Part shown: piece by piece, positions 44,826-53,509 of the stretch
How positions within the stretch are numbered: the first letter of the stretch is position 1
How the letters are laid out: every line of letters starts with the position of its first letter
Assembly (NCBI GenBank): GCA_943332855.1
Contig: CALQRA010000005.1
Span: forward strand, 1-53,509
DNA length: 53,509 bases
Reading direction: 5' to 3'
From: Candidatus Kuenenia stuttgartensis
GTDB lineage: Bacteria; Planctomycetota; Planctomycetia; Pirellulales; UBA1268
Program-made: the position numbers and the translations under genes
Notes under the pieces: generated by a model
What the model saw: only the letters and a program-made list of their open reading frames with translations
The model's database searches: none
What the model was told of the DNA's origin: nothing

Positions 44826-46895
44826 ATGAGGTTCAAGGGAACGATCGTGATCGTGGGTGTCGTCGGCTTGCTGGCGACGCTCGGGTGCACCGGAACCAAG
44901 AAGCCGGCGTCCGACCAGAAACCGCCGGATGTCACATTCGGCGATCAGAAGAAGGGCGATGAGCCGTCGGCCCAGCCAAAGGCTGAGGCCGTGCCGAAGC
45001 GGCCCGCGGCCGAGACGCCGGCCGAGCCCACCGACGACAAGGCAGGCAAGGCTGACAAGGCCGCCAGCGACACCCTCGAACTCCCCGGCGCCACGTCCGC
45101 CGCCGTTCCCGCCCCCCCGGCAACGGCCCCTGCCGATCGCAGCGCCCCCGGCGCGGCAACGATCGGCGACCTCCGCAAGACGCTGGCGGAGGCGACCGAC
45201 GAGAATGGCCGCGTTCTAGCGGTCGATGCGATCGCCGACCTCGGACCCAACGCCCTCCCGGCTCTCGACGATCTCGTCAAGGCGCTCGGGGATGACAACA
45301 TCCGCCTCCGCTGGCATGCGGCCCGCGCCATTGGCCGCATCGGTGACGATGCCTTCCCCGTCCTCCCCAAACTCGTCGCCCTTCTGAAGGATGCCGACCC
45401 GATCGTCGTCACCCAGGCCGCCGCCGCGATCCGCGAGATCCGGGCCGACGAAGGAAAATCCCCCCTCGCCGACGACCATGCCCAAGCCTATGCCGAAGCG
45501 GTCGATGCCCTTGCCGCCACGCTCGTTCATGCCGATCCCCGGGTTCGTCGGGGGAGCCTCAAGACGATCGCGGCCCTCAGCCCGGAGCCGGTCAAACTGG
45601 CCAACCTCCTCAATGACAAACTCTCCGATGCCGATCCCTCGGTCGTCATGCCGGCCATGGAATCGCTCGCCGATCTCGGCGCCGACGCCGTGCCGATGCT
45701 CGTGGAATCGCTCAAAAACCCGAAGTCTCGCTATTGGGCGACGGTGGCGCTGACGGAGATCGGACCGGCCGCCGCCCCGGCTGCCGGTGCGCTCACCGCC
45801 GCGGCCCTCAACGGCGAGCCGGAGGAGCGGATGCAGGCGATGCTGGCGCTGGCCGCGATCGGCGAACCGGCAGCCGAAGCCGCCGATGAGCTCTCCGCCG
45901 CCCTCGACTCCCCCGACACCGCCGTGAGGTCATCGGCGGCCTACGCCCTCGGGCGGATGCGGGTCGCCTCGGCCGACGCCGCGCTCGAGAAGGCCTCGGC
46001 TGACGGCGATCCGTTCCTCGCCGGGGTCGCCTCGTGGGCCCGCGCTCGGATCCACCCCGAAGACAAAACGCTCGTCTCGGCAGCGCTGGCCACCCTCTCC
46101 ACCGCCCTCGGCTCCGATCGTGCCAACGCGCGGATCGTGGCGATGTCGGCGCTCTCCGATCTCACCGGCAGCCTTGACGACGCCGACGAGGCCGCCCTCG
46201 CGGACCGGTTCGTCGGGCTCCTCGAGGATGACCACCCGGCGGTCCGCGTCGCGGCGGCCACATCGCTTGTGCGCTTCGGGCCGACGGCCATCACCGCGAT
46301 CGAAAAGGCCCTCGACAAGCCCGCGCTGCGGACCCTTGCGATAGAGCTCCTCGCCGCCGCCGGCTCCAAAGCCAAGCCGGCCGTCGACAATCTCGTCGCG
46401 GCGCTTTCTGATGCCGACTCGGCCACGCGTGGCGACGCTGCCGTCGCCCTGGCGGCAATCGGCCCCGATGCGGCCGAGGCTGTCCCGGCCCTTTCAAAGC
46501 TCCTCGCCGGCGACGAGAAGGAAGCCGCCCTGCGCTATGCCGCCGCCTACGCCCTCGGCCGGATCGGCCCGGCTGCGGCCCCGGTCGCGGAGACGCTCCG
46601 TGGGCTTTCGAAATCGGAGGATGAACTGATGGCCTCCGTCGCCGTCTGGGCGCTCCTCAAGATCGAGCCGGAAAACAAGGCCCAGGTGGCCGCCGCCGTG
46701 CCGGTCCTCCGCAAGGCCCTCCGTGGCGAGCGTGATCTGGCCCGCCTCGAGGCAGCGACGGCGCTCGGCGAGCTGGGGGGGGCGGCCGCGAGTGCCATCC
46801 CGATCCTCGAGCTCGTCAGCGAGGACGACCCGCTCGCGGCGGTCCGCAGCGCCGCCGCCGCGGCGCTGGGGAAAATCAAAGCGGCCGGAAACTGA
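44826..46895 (+). CDS. HEAT-repeat protein, probable lipoprotein or membrane-anchored
   Basis: This 689-residue protein has an N-terminal hydrophobic segment (residues 5-21) ending in TLGC, a poor match to the lipobox, so it may be a lipoprotein or an anchored protein. An acidic, Pro-rich linker (about 22-110) follows. From about residue 115 to the end are many HEAT/PBS-type alpha-helical repeats of about 30-37 residues (for example PALDDLVKALGDDNIRLRWH and AARAIGRIGDDAFPVLPKL), with no enzyme motif. Such solenoids usually bind other proteins. The ATG at 44826 has a GGAG site upstream. A strong terminator follows about 50 bases after the stop. Confidence 0.85.
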   Translation: MRFKGTIVIVGVVGLLATLGCTGTKKPASDQKPPDVTFGDQKKGDEPSAQPKAEAVPKRPAAETPAEPTDDKAGKADKAASDTLELPGATSAAVPAPPATAPADRSAPGAATIGDLRKTLAEATDENGRVLAVDAIADLGPNALPALDDLVKALGDDNIRLRWHAARAIGRIGDDAFPVLPKLVALLKDADPIVVTQAAAAIREIRADEGKSPLADDHAQAYAEAVDALAATLVHADPRVRRGSLKTIAALSPEPVKLANLLNDKLSDADPSVVMPAMESLADLGADAVPMLVESLKNPKSRYWATVALTEIGPAAAPAAGALTAAALNGEPEERMQAMLALAAIGEPAAEAADELSAALDSPDTAVRSSAAYALGRMRVASADAALEKASADGDPFLAGVASWARARIHPEDKTLVSAALATLSTALGSDRANARIVAMSALSDLTGSLDDADEAALADRFVGLLEDDHPAVRVAAATSLVRFGPTAITAIEKALDKPALRTLAIELLAAAGSKAKPAVDNLVAALSDADSATRGDAAVALAAIGPDAAEAVPALSKLLAGDEKEAALRYAAAYALGRIGPAAAPVAETLRGLSKSEDELMASVAVWALLKIEPENKAQVAAAVPVLRKALRGERDLARLEAATALGELGGAAASAIPILELVSEDDPLAAVRSAAAAALGKIKAAGN

Positions 46896-46946
46896 AATCC
46901 CGGGGCTCGGCCCCTGCCCGGCCCTTGAAGCGTTCCGTCCCGGAAG

Positions 46947-46980
46947 AGCACCCACACCCCCACAAAAGGGGTGCTTTTTT
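46947..46980 (+). terminator. intrinsic terminator after the HEAT-repeat gene
   Basis: AGCACCC (46947-46953) pairs exactly with GGGTGCT (46969-46975), and a run of T to 46980 follows. This is a classic rho-independent terminator about 50 bases after the HEAT-repeat stop codon. Confidence 0.85.
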
Positions 46981-47105
46981 GGGAGGGATAGGGTCTGGCA
47001 AGGTCTGCGGTTCGCCCGACCCCGGCTCCAGCGGTCTGCACCACCGACCGATAGAGAGATTGGCCTGATGTTCCGGGCCCTCTCCCTGCATATCGGTGTG
47101 GTGCC

Positions 47106-47648
47106 ATGGCTCTCCCTAGGTGGTTCGGCTCGCTGTGGTTAACCCGCTTCTCCCGCCCGGCAGGGGAGAGGCCGATCTGGCAACATCTCCTCCGCACGCC
47201 GCCGAAGCGGATCCTCGAGATTGGGCTGGGGACGCTCGCCCGGACCGAACGGATGCTGTCGCTGGTGGGGGCGGCCACGGACGGCACACCGATCCAGTAT
47301 GTCGGCATCGACCGCTTTGAGAGCCGGACTCCCGTCGACCCACCCGGCGTGACCCTCAAGCAGGCCCATCAGCGTCTTACGTCGCTTGCGAAGGTCCAAC
47401 TCGTGCCCGGCAACGCCGACTCCGCTCTCGCCCGGGTGAGCAATCATCTCGGCGTCTTCGATCTCGTGCTGGTGTCAGCCGACGATGAGCCGAAGCATCT
47501 CGAGCGGAGTTGGTTCTTCGTCCAACGGCTCGTCCGGCCGACCTCCACGATCCTCGTCGAACCCTCCCTTGGCCGTTCCTGGGAGCCCCTCCACGCGGCG
47601 GGGCTGGACGCTTTGGCGTCGCGGACCGTGCAGCGCCGCGCGGCCTGA
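47106..47648 (+). CDS. small class I SAM-methyltransferase-like protein
   Basis: This 180-residue protein has a Rossmann-like core: [16 protein letters not shown] (about 35-50) resembles SAM motif I, and [10 protein letters not shown] (about 65-74) resembles motif II with its acidic residue. The rest ([17 protein letters not shown] and a C-terminal strand [11 protein letters not shown]) is compatible with a short methyltransferase fold. Key catalytic motifs of named methyltransferases are not seen, so the substrate is unknown. The ATG is at 47106. It stands alone between a terminator and leuC. Confidence 0.6.
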   Translation: MALPRWFGSLWLTRFSRPAGERPIWQHLLRTPPKRILEIGLGTLARTERMLSLVGAATDGTPIQYVGIDRFESRTPVDPPGVTLKQAHQRLTSLAKVQLVPGNADSALARVSNHLGVFDLVLVSADDEPKHLERSWFFVQRLVRPTSTILVEPSLGRSWEPLHAAGLDALASRTVQRRAA

Positions 47649-47796
47649 ACGGCGGATTGTTCCTCCAGCTGAGCGGCTGGACGGCACCACCCCGTGGCCC
47701 TGTCCGTCACCGGCGGCTACATTGCGGGTGCGGGCGCCCGGCTCCCGGTCCATCGGGGCCGACGGAGCGCCCACCAGCCCCGCCATCGACCCCTCC

Positions 47797-49203
47797 ATGC
47801 CCGCTCCGCGCACGCTTCTCGACAAGATCTGGGACGACCATCTCGTCTGCAGCCCTGACGGCGAACAACCGCTGATCTACATCGATCGGCACCTCGTTCA
47901 CGAGGTCACCAGCGCCCAGGCCTTCGAGGGGCTGCGGGTCGCCGGCCGGCGCGTGCGGCGCCCCGAGGCGACGTTCGCGACGCCCGATCACAACATCCCC
48001 ACCACCGATCGCAGCCTCCCGATCGCCGACCCGATCTCGAAGCAACAGATCGACACGCTCCGGGCGAATTGCCGGGAGTTCGGGATTCGCCTGTTCGACC
48101 TTGGCGACGCCGACCAAGGGATCGTCCATGTCATCGGCCCCGAACTGGGGATCACGCAACCGGGGATGACGATCGTCTGCGGTGACAGCCACACCGCCAC
48201 CCACGGTGCCCTCGGAGCGCTGGCGTTCGGGATCGGCACGAGCGAGGTCGAGCATGTCCTCGCCGCGCAGACGCTCCGGCAGTCGAAGCCGAAGTCGTTC
48301 GAGGTCCGCGTCGAAGGAGAGCTCTATCCCGGCGTGACCGCCAAGGACCTCGTCCTCTACATCATCGGCCGCCTCACGACCGAAGGGGGTGCCGGCTACG
48401 TCATCGAATACACCGGCCCCTGCATCCGCCGCCTCGGGATGGAGGAGCGGATGACGGTCTGCAACATGTCGATCGAAGCCGGTGCCAGGGCCGGCATGAT
48501 CGCCCCCGACCGGATCACCTTCGACTACTTGCGGGGCCGCGACCTCGTCCCGAAGGATTTCGACCGGGCCGTGGCCCGTTGGGAAACCCTCCCCAGCGAT
48601 GCCGGCGCCCGCTACGACCGCAGCGAGACGTTCTCCGGCGGCGACGTCGTTCCGCAGGTGACCTGGGGAACGAACCCTGCGCAGGTTGTTGGGGTCGACG
48701 CCACCGTCCCCGATCCGGCCTCAATGACCGATCCGAGCGACCGTTCGAGCGCCGCACGGGCGCTTGAGTACATGGGTCTCCAAGCAGGGACGCCGATCGC
48801 GGCGATCCCGATCGACCGCGTGTTCATCGGCTCGTGCACCAACAGCCGGATCGAGGATCTGCGGGCGGCGGCCGGAGTCGTCCGCGGCCATCAGGTGGCG
48901 TCGCGGGTCAGGGCGATGGTCGTTCCCGGGAGCGGCCGTGTGAAGCGCCAGGCCGAGGCGGAGGGGCTCGACCGGGTGTTCACCGCCGCCGGCTTCGAAT
49001 GGCGCGAGGCGGGCTGCAGCATGTGTCTGGGGATGAACCCCGACACGCTCGCGCCCGGCGAGCGCTGCGCCTCGACAAGCAACCGCAACTTCGAGGGGCG
49101 CCAGGGGAAGGGAGGCCGCACCCACCTCGTCTCCCCGGCGATGGCCGCGGCCGCCGCCGTGACGGGGCACTTCACCGACATCCGCCAGTGGCGCTATCAC
49201 TGA
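47797..49203 (+). CDS. leuC: 3-isopropylmalate dehydratase large subunit
   Basis: LeuC and LeuD isomerise isopropylmalate in leucine synthesis. The 468-residue protein shows [10 protein letters not shown] near residue 64, [20 protein letters not shown] (about 128-147) and the Fe-S ligands in GSCTNSR and SMCLGMN. I chose ATG at 47797, giving the typical [24 protein letters not shown] at 47718-47723 may be the -10 element. leuD follows closely. Confidence 0.97.
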   Translation: MPAPRTLLDKIWDDHLVCSPDGEQPLIYIDRHLVHEVTSAQAFEGLRVAGRRVRRPEATFATPDHNIPTTDRSLPIADPISKQQIDTLRANCREFGIRLFDLGDADQGIVHVIGPELGITQPGMTIVCGDSHTATHGALGALAFGIGTSEVEHVLAAQTLRQSKPKSFEVRVEGELYPGVTAKDLVLYIIGRLTTEGGAGYVIEYTGPCIRRLGMEERMTVCNMSIEAGARAGMIAPDRITFDYLRGRDLVPKDFDRAVARWETLPSDAGARYDRSETFSGGDVVPQVTWGTNPAQVVGVDATVPDPASMTDPSDRSSAARALEYMGLQAGTPIAAIPIDRVFIGSCTNSRIEDLRAAAGVVRGHQVASRVRAMVVPGSGRVKRQAEAEGLDRVFTAAGFEWREAGCSMCLGMNPDTLAPGERCASTSNRNFEGRQGKGGRTHLVSPAMAAAAAVTGHFTDIRQWRYH

Positions 49204-49281
49204 TCGGTGACTGCGTCTCCCGCCTCCATTCCTATCTCCTCGCGACCGATCTCCCCACCGCCCCCGACGGAGTCTTCCCCC

Positions 49282-49908
49282 GTGCAGCCGTTCACGACCC
49301 TCACCGGGAACGTCGCCCCGCTCGACCGTGCCAACGTCGACACCGACCAGATCATCCCCAAGCAGTTCCTCAAGCGGATCGAGCGGACCGGCTTCGGGCA
49401 ATTCCTCTTCTTCGACTGGCGGTTCCTGCCGGACGGTTCGCCAGACCCGGCCTTCGAACTTAACCAGCCGATCCGTCAGGGGGCCAGCATCCTTCTGGCC
49501 CGCCGCAACTTCGGCTGTGGCTCCAGCCGAGAACACGCCCCATGGGCCCTCGCCGACTACGGCTTCCGCTCGGTGATCGCCCCGACCTTCGCCGACATCT
49601 TCTTCAACAACTGCTTCCAGAACGGCATGGTCCCGGTGAAACTCGACGAGTCCGACGTCGAGGAACTCTTCCGCCGCGCTGCCGCCGCGGAGGCCGCGGG
49701 TCAGGCCTACCGGCTGACGGTCGACCTGCAGACCTGTTTGGTCCACGACGACGGCGGGTTCTCGCGGTCGTTCACGGTCGATCCCTTCCGCCGGCACTGC
49801 CTCCTCGAGGGACTCGACAACATCGGCCTCTCCCTCAAGCACGTCGATCAGATCACCGCGTGGGAGAACGCCCACGACCTCGCCCCTCTTCAGGGCGGCG
49901 CGACATGA
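49282..49908 (+). CDS. leuD: 3-isopropylmalate dehydratase small subunit
   Basis: LeuD carries the swivelling domain of the isomerase. The protein (208 residues from GTG 49282) shows [40 protein letters not shown] and [11 protein letters not shown], all typical. I prefer GTG at 49282 with a GGAG site about 9 bases upstream; an in-frame GTG at 49207 would add 25 Pro/Ser-rich residues. The stop overlaps the next ATG by four bases (ATGA). Confidence 0.96.
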   Translation: MQPFTTLTGNVAPLDRANVDTDQIIPKQFLKRIERTGFGQFLFFDWRFLPDGSPDPAFELNQPIRQGASILLARRNFGCGSSREHAPWALADYGFRSVIAPTFADIFFNNCFQNGMVPVKLDESDVEELFRRAAAAEAAGQAYRLTVDLQTCLVHDDGGFSRSFTVDPFRRHCLLEGLDNIGLSLKHVDQITAWENAHDLAPLQGGAT

Positions 49909-50918
49909 CCAACTCGATCGCAGCGCTCCTTCTGGCGGCGTGTCTGGGGAGCGCCAACGGTGCCTGGGGGCAAGCGATCGCGGCCAGCCCGCCGTTGGCT
50001 GCCGAGAATGGTGGGATGGAAGGGACGATCGTCGTCAACGATCTCGCCGGGGCCGTCGGCCTCGCGGCTTCCCCCACCGGTCAGACGCTCTTCGTTCTGC
50101 GGCTCCGAGACCGCGACGTGCTCGGCGTCGATCTCCAGGATCCAACCAAACGGTGGACCGCCGTCCCTGCCGCGCCGGAGGTCGAGCCGCGAGCCTTGGG
50201 GATCATCGATTCGAGCACGCTCGCCCTCCTCGTCAGCGAGGAAGAGACCTGGTCGATCCGGGTCCACCGCCTCCCCGCACCGGGAACCCCCGCAGCGGCG
50301 GATCCGGTCCAGACGATCAAACTCGGCGCGGCGACCGAAGCCGGCGAGAGCTCTCCGGCGATCCTCGTCAGTCCGTCTCGCGACTGGCTTGCCGTCACCG
50401 GCCTGCCGGGAGCGTTGCCCAGGATCGTCCGCCTGACCATCACCGGAGCGAGGCTGGGAACCCCGTCGGAACGCCGCTGCCCGGCGCTTGCCGACAGGCC
50501 GTCGGCGGTGACCGTCGGCAGCGGCGGAGAGTGGGGGCTGTTCCTGCCTCCCTCCCCCGCTGCGGCCGGCCGGGGCACGCTCCTCGCCTGGGTCTCCCCG
50601 AGCGGAGCCCAGCGGTTGCTCCAACTCGACTCCGGCCTGGAGCGGGTCACGGCCGCGGCGAGTTGTCGTGAGACCGGCCTGCTGTGGGCTTTGGCCGGGG
50701 GCGTCTCCGGCGGAGGGGAGGAGGGGCTGTGGCGGGTCGACGCCGCCTACGTGGAGGGGCGGCAGGTGGCCCGGGCGGTGGGCATCGCCGCGCTCCCCGC
50801 TCCGACCGGCCTGGTCTGTCTCCCCAACGGGGAAGTCGCCGTCTCCCACGGCACGGAGTCGTCACGAATCATCCGTTTCTCGCCGCGGGTCGGCGGCCCC
50901 AAGGAACCAACCCGATGA
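49905..50918 (+). CDS. exported beta-propeller-like protein of unknown function
   Basis: This 337-residue protein has a signal peptide (hydrophobic about 4-17, then GAWGQA) and then repeated four-strand-like segments with small hydrophobic and Gly/Ser motifs ([36 protein letters not shown] and [14 protein letters not shown]) that fit a beta propeller. No catalytic motif is recognised. The ATG overlaps the leuD stop by four bases, so translation is probably coupled to leuD, although an exported propeller has no obvious role in leucine synthesis. Confidence 0.72.
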   Translation: MTNSIAALLLAACLGSANGAWGQAIAASPPLAAENGGMEGTIVVNDLAGAVGLAASPTGQTLFVLRLRDRDVLGVDLQDPTKRWTAVPAAPEVEPRALGIIDSSTLALLVSEEETWSIRVHRLPAPGTPAAADPVQTIKLGAATEAGESSPAILVSPSRDWLAVTGLPGALPRIVRLTITGARLGTPSERRCPALADRPSAVTVGSGGEWGLFLPPSPAAAGRGTLLAWVSPSGAQRLLQLDSGLERVTAAASCRETGLLWALAGGVSGGGEEGLWRVDAAYVEGRQVARAVGIAALPAPTGLVCLPNGEVAVSHGTESSRIIRFSPRVGGPKEPTR

Positions 50919-51244
50919 CCACCCCCCGTCGACAGAAGATCGAGGCGATGCTGGCGGACGACCCGGACGACATCTTCCTCCGCTACAGCCTGGCTTTGGA
51001 GCTCGAGAACGAAGGGGAGTGGGAAGCGGGCCTCGATATCCTCGAGACGCTTGCCCGCGGCACGCCCCCCTACGTGCCAGCTTTCCAAATGTCGGCCCAG
51101 CACCTGGTCAAGCACGAGCGCCCCGACGAGGCCCGCGCCTGCCTTCGCGAGGGAATCGAGGCAGCGCGGGGTCAGGGGCTTTCGCATGCGGCCGCCGAGA
51201 TGGCGGAGTTGCTGATGAGCCTCGGGGCAGGCGGCGAGGGTTGA
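50915..51244 (+). CDS. small TPR-like protein
   Basis: This 109-residue protein is helical with TPR-like periodicity: DPDDIFLRYSLALELENEGE and VPAFQMSAQHLVKHERPDEARACLREGIE look like two repeats. The ATG overlaps the preceding stop by four bases (ATGA). No signal peptide is visible, so it should be cytoplasmic. It may bind a partner protein. Function unknown; it is the last gene of the leuC run. Confidence 0.75.
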   Translation: MTTPRRQKIEAMLADDPDDIFLRYSLALELENEGEWEAGLDILETLARGTPPYVPAFQMSAQHLVKHERPDEARACLREGIEAARGQGLSHAAAEMAELLMSLGAGGEG

Positions 51245-51303
51245 CCGCCGTCCACTCCCCGCCACAAGCCACGAGCCCGTGAACGAGGCGGGCGCTGCCT
51301 GGC

Positions 51304-52386
51304 TCAACCGGCCACGGTCTCACAGGGGGGTTCGGCGGCCTCGGCCCCGCGCGTGATGACGAAGCCCATCTCCTCGATCATCCGGTAATCCGATTCGGGG
51401 AGCTGCCCCTTCGTCGTCAGATAGTCCCCCACGAACATCGAGTTGGCGGCGTAGAGCCCCAGCGGCTGAAGCGACCCGAGATGGATCTCCCGCCCACCGG
51501 CGATGCGGATCTCCGCCGACGGGTTGACCAGACGCATCATCGCCAGCCCGCGGAGGCAGTCGCGGGGCGTCAGCCGCGCGGTCCCCTCCAGCGGCGTGCC
51601 GTCGATCGCGTTGAGGAAGTTGAGCGGAATCGATTCGACGCGCAGCGACCGCAGTTCCATCGCCATGTCGACCAGATCGGCTCGCGTCTCCCCCATCCCC
51701 ATGATCCCGCCGCTGCACAACTGGAGGCCGGCGGAACGGCAGGCGGCGAGCGTCGCCACCCGGTCAGCGTGCGTGTGGGTCGTGCAAACCTCGGGGTAGA
51801 AACGTTCGCTCGTATTCAGATTGTGATTCACTTTGTCGACGCCCGCGGCGGCGAGGGCCCGAGCCTGATCGGGGGTGAGAAGGCCGAGGCAGGCACAGAT
51901 GTTGAGGTCGTAGCGGGCCTTGATCTCCGGGACGATGCGGCAGACCGCGTCGATCTCCCCCTGCGTGGGACCGCGTGCCGAGATCACGATGCAGAACGTT
52001 TTCGACTGCCGCTCGGCGGCAAGCCGGGCCCCCTCGAGGAGCTTCGGCGCGGAGAGGAGGTTGTAGCGGGGGATCTCCGCGTCGGAGACCTTCGACTGGG
52101 AACAGTAGCCGCAGTCCTCCGGGCAGAGGCCGCTCTTGGCATTCATGAGGAAGAACAGCTGCACGGTGTTGCCGAAGTGACGGTAGCGGACGCGCCACGC
52201 GGCGGAGAGCACGTCGAGAATCTCGATGTCGGCCGAGTCGAGCACGGCGAGCGCTTCAGCGGGACTGATCTCCCCCCCAGCGAGAACCCGGTCGGCAAGC
52301 GCCCCCCAGGTTCCGGCGGGGCGCGCCGCTTCGGCGGCCGCCCGATGGGACGAGGAGGGGGAGTCGACCGACGGGGTGACTGGCAT
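51304..52386 (-). CDS. bioB: biotin synthase
   Basis: BioB inserts sulfur into dethiobiotin using radical SAM chemistry. The 360-residue protein has the radical-SAM cluster motif CPEDCGYCSQS (Cys88, Cys92, Cys95), the second-cluster residues in a CIVISARGP-type region, YNLNTS-like KVNHNLNTSERFYPEV and GGIMGMGETRADL. The ATG is at 52386. It stands alone; no other bio gene is seen in this window. Confidence 0.96.
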   Translation of the reverse strand: MPVTPSVDSPSSSHRAAAEAARPAGTWGALADRVLAGGEISPAEALAVLDSADIEILDVLSAAWRVRYRHFGNTVQLFFLMNAKSGLCPEDCGYCSQSKVSDAEIPRYNLLSAPKLLEGARLAAERQSKTFCIVISARGPTQGEIDAVCRIVPEIKARYDLNICACLGLLTPDQARALAAAGVDKVNHNLNTSERFYPEVCTTHTHADRVATLAACRSAGLQLCSGGIMGMGETRADLVDMAMELRSLRVESIPLNFLNAIDGTPLEGTARLTPRDCLRGLAMMRLVNPSAEIRIAGGREIHLGSLQPLGLYAANSMFVGDYLTTKGQLPESDYRMIEEMGFVITRGAEAAEPPCETVAG

Positions 52387-52669
52387 GGAAACGGTCTCTG
52401 GGGGGGCGCGGGGACGGGGTGTCGCTTCCGGACGCAGCCACCGTCATGACGGGGAATGTATGCGAAGCGGCCCCGCCCCGCCAAACGCCCCGGCCGCTCT
52501 CCCCCGCGTTCCCTCCAATATCTCCAGGATGCCCCCGCAGCGACGGGATCGGCGTGGACAGGGGGGGATGTGACGGCACCACCCCGGTTTGTGGAAATCT
52601 TTCGCCCCATCACCTCCGATAGATCTCGGACGACTGTCAACCGCAGCGCATCCAGAGGAAGCGTCAAAC
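52387..52669. promoter_or_regulatory. divergent intergenic region before bioB and the last gene
   Basis: This 283-base gap holds the promoters of two divergent genes. I see no clear BirA-type operator or other recognisable element. Confidence 0.3.
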
Positions 52670-53509
52670 ATGGTCCGGACACGAATCCCCGAAGCGTCAC
52701 TCGTCGGGCTGCTCGCGGCGCTTGCCACGTTCTGTGCACTCGAGGCCCGCGGGGAACAGCCCTATTCGATCGTCGGCCAATCGGGGCCCGCTACGGCCGC
52801 GACCGGTCGGAGGCCGCTCGCCGAACGGATCAAGGCTGCCAACCGTCCGATCCGCATCGCCTCGGAGGAGGAGCTCGCCCCCGACGAGGGATTGATCCCG
52901 GCGCTCCAGGATCCGGCGGCTCAGGTTCGGGAGTGGACGCCCGGCCCCGTCGTCGTGGAGTTTCCGACCGGAGGGCCCGCCGCCATCGCCGTCGATGAGC
53001 TGGCGGAAATGAACGAACCGGGAGTGATGCCGCCACCGGAATCGACCGCCGTCGCCGCCCACCCGACGACCGCCGAGGACGCCGGGCTCGTCGGCGAGGT
53101 CTCGACGATCGACGCCGAGGAGCCTGCGGACGCCACCATTCCGGAAAAGACGGCGGAGGAATCGCCCTCGTCCGCGGGGGCCTCCGTCACCCCGCCCGGC
53201 CCGCTCCCGCAGGTTTCGGGGCAGGCCGAGCGTGTGGCTCCCCCGCGGCGCTCCGCGGCTCGGGTGACGCCGCAGCGGCGCGAAGCGCTCCTCGATCGGC
53301 TGCGGACGGCACTCGCCGAGGTGCCCCGTCCCCTCGGCCTCATTCCGGCTCGGCCCCAATCGAAGGCCTCGGCGCGTCACCATACTCCCGCGCCCCGTTC
53401 CGCAATCGTCCGACATTCCGTCCCCGCGACGAGCCTGCCGGAACCGCTCACCGCCCAGCCGGCCACCAGCCCGACGGAGGCTTCGCTCGAAGGAGACGCA
53501 TTGGCCAAT
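52670..53509 (+). CDS. exported low-complexity protein, cut by the window edge
   Basis: This frame is open from the ATG at 52670 to the end of the window (280 codons, no stop). It begins with a signal peptide (hydrophobic residues about 8-24, then ARGEQPY), followed by an acidic, Pro/Ala/Thr-rich region (about residues 30-190) and a basic, Arg/Pro-rich stretch (about 190-240). An AGAGGAAG site lies just upstream of the ATG. No domain is recognised in the visible part. The long minus-strand frame across the same place is its shadow. Confidence 0.7.
   Translation, partial: MVRTRIPEASLVGLLAALATFCALEARGEQPYSIVGQSGPATAATGRRPLAERIKAANRPIRIASEEELAPDEGLIPALQDPAAQVREWTPGPVVVEFPTGGPAAIAVDELAEMNEPGVMPPPESTAVAAHPTTAEDAGLVGEVSTIDAEEPADATIPEKTAEESPSSAGASVTPPGPLPQVSGQAERVAPPRRSAARVTPQRREALLDRLRTALAEVPRPLGLIPARPQSKASARHHTPAPRSAIVRHSVPATSLPEPLTAQPATSPTEASLEGDALAN

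Noticed and set aside
51275-51293. Possible terminator between the TPR gene and bioB (GCCCG...CGGGC)
   Set aside because: The stem is only five pairs with a nine-base loop and no T-run.
52697-53416. Minus-strand frame of 239 codons at the right edge
   Set aside because: The plus-strand frame over the same place has a ribosome-binding site, a signal peptide and protein-like composition; the minus frame is its shadow.

Overview
This is a high-GC bacterial window packed with closely spaced genes on both strands. The gene content points to the Planctomycetota, probably a Pirellulales-like lineage. Markers include an archaeal/eukaryote-type prolyl-tRNA synthetase, a DUF1573 protein beside a phosphoesterase-like tetrahaem cytochrome, a staphyloxanthin-type (CrtN/CrtP/CrtQ-like) carotenoid cluster, and many short secreted proteins of no known function. 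This is inferred from protein character only; no 16S gene is present.

Layout. 0.2-3.6 kb (minus): FHA-domain protein, a LipM-like octanoyl/lipoyl transferase overlapping gcvH, and gcvT. 3.7-6.9 kb (minus): RNase R and a YhaM-like HD exonuclease. 7.1-11.7 kb (plus): proS, a DUF1573 protein and a membrane-anchored or periplasmic tetrahaem cytochrome. 11.7-18.8 kb (minus): yebC, then nusA - infB - rbfA - an endonuclease III-like protein, the last three joined by 4-base overlaps. 19.3-25.8 kb (minus): rpmF - fabD - fabG - acpP - fabF - a secretin-like exported protein - a second ketoacyl synthase that has lost two of its three catalytic residues. 25.9-28.5 kb (minus): ruvC-ruvA-ruvB and tRNA-Arg(ACG). 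28.6-31.5 kb (minus): a 989-residue MFS/PlsC/degenerate AMP-binding fusion. 31.8-37.9 kb (plus): a secreted Tyr/Pro-rich protein, then crtN-like, crtP-like, PlsC-like and crtQ-like genes. 37.9-41.9 kb: purE-purK (minus), a Sua5-type tsaC (plus) and a YfcH-like epimerase (minus). 42.1-47.6 kb: an MFS protein, a secreted protein, a HEAT-repeat protein followed by a clear terminator, and a small methyltransferase-like protein. 47.8-51.2 kb (plus): leuC, leuD and two downstream genes joined to leuD by ATGA overlaps. 51.3-52.4 kb (minus): bioB. A secreted-protein gene runs off the right edge.

How genes work together. The glycine-cleavage genes sit with a likely lipoyl-attachment enzyme for GcvH. 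The nusA-infB-rbfA run is the usual transcription/translation cluster. rpmF-fabDG-acpP-fabF is the usual fatty-acid cluster, here lacking plsX and fabH and carrying two extra genes. The carotenoid genes would desaturate, oxidise, acylate and glycosylate a C30 chain, with the chain presumably made elsewhere.

The most unusual signals are the ketoacyl synthase with Cys to Glu and His to Asn changes, the three-domain fusion with a worn-down AMP-binding end, and the endonuclease III-like protein without the catalytic lysine but with a Lys-rich tail built on an 18-base tandem repeat. I found no CRISPR array, insertion sequence, integrase, prophage or recognisable defence system.
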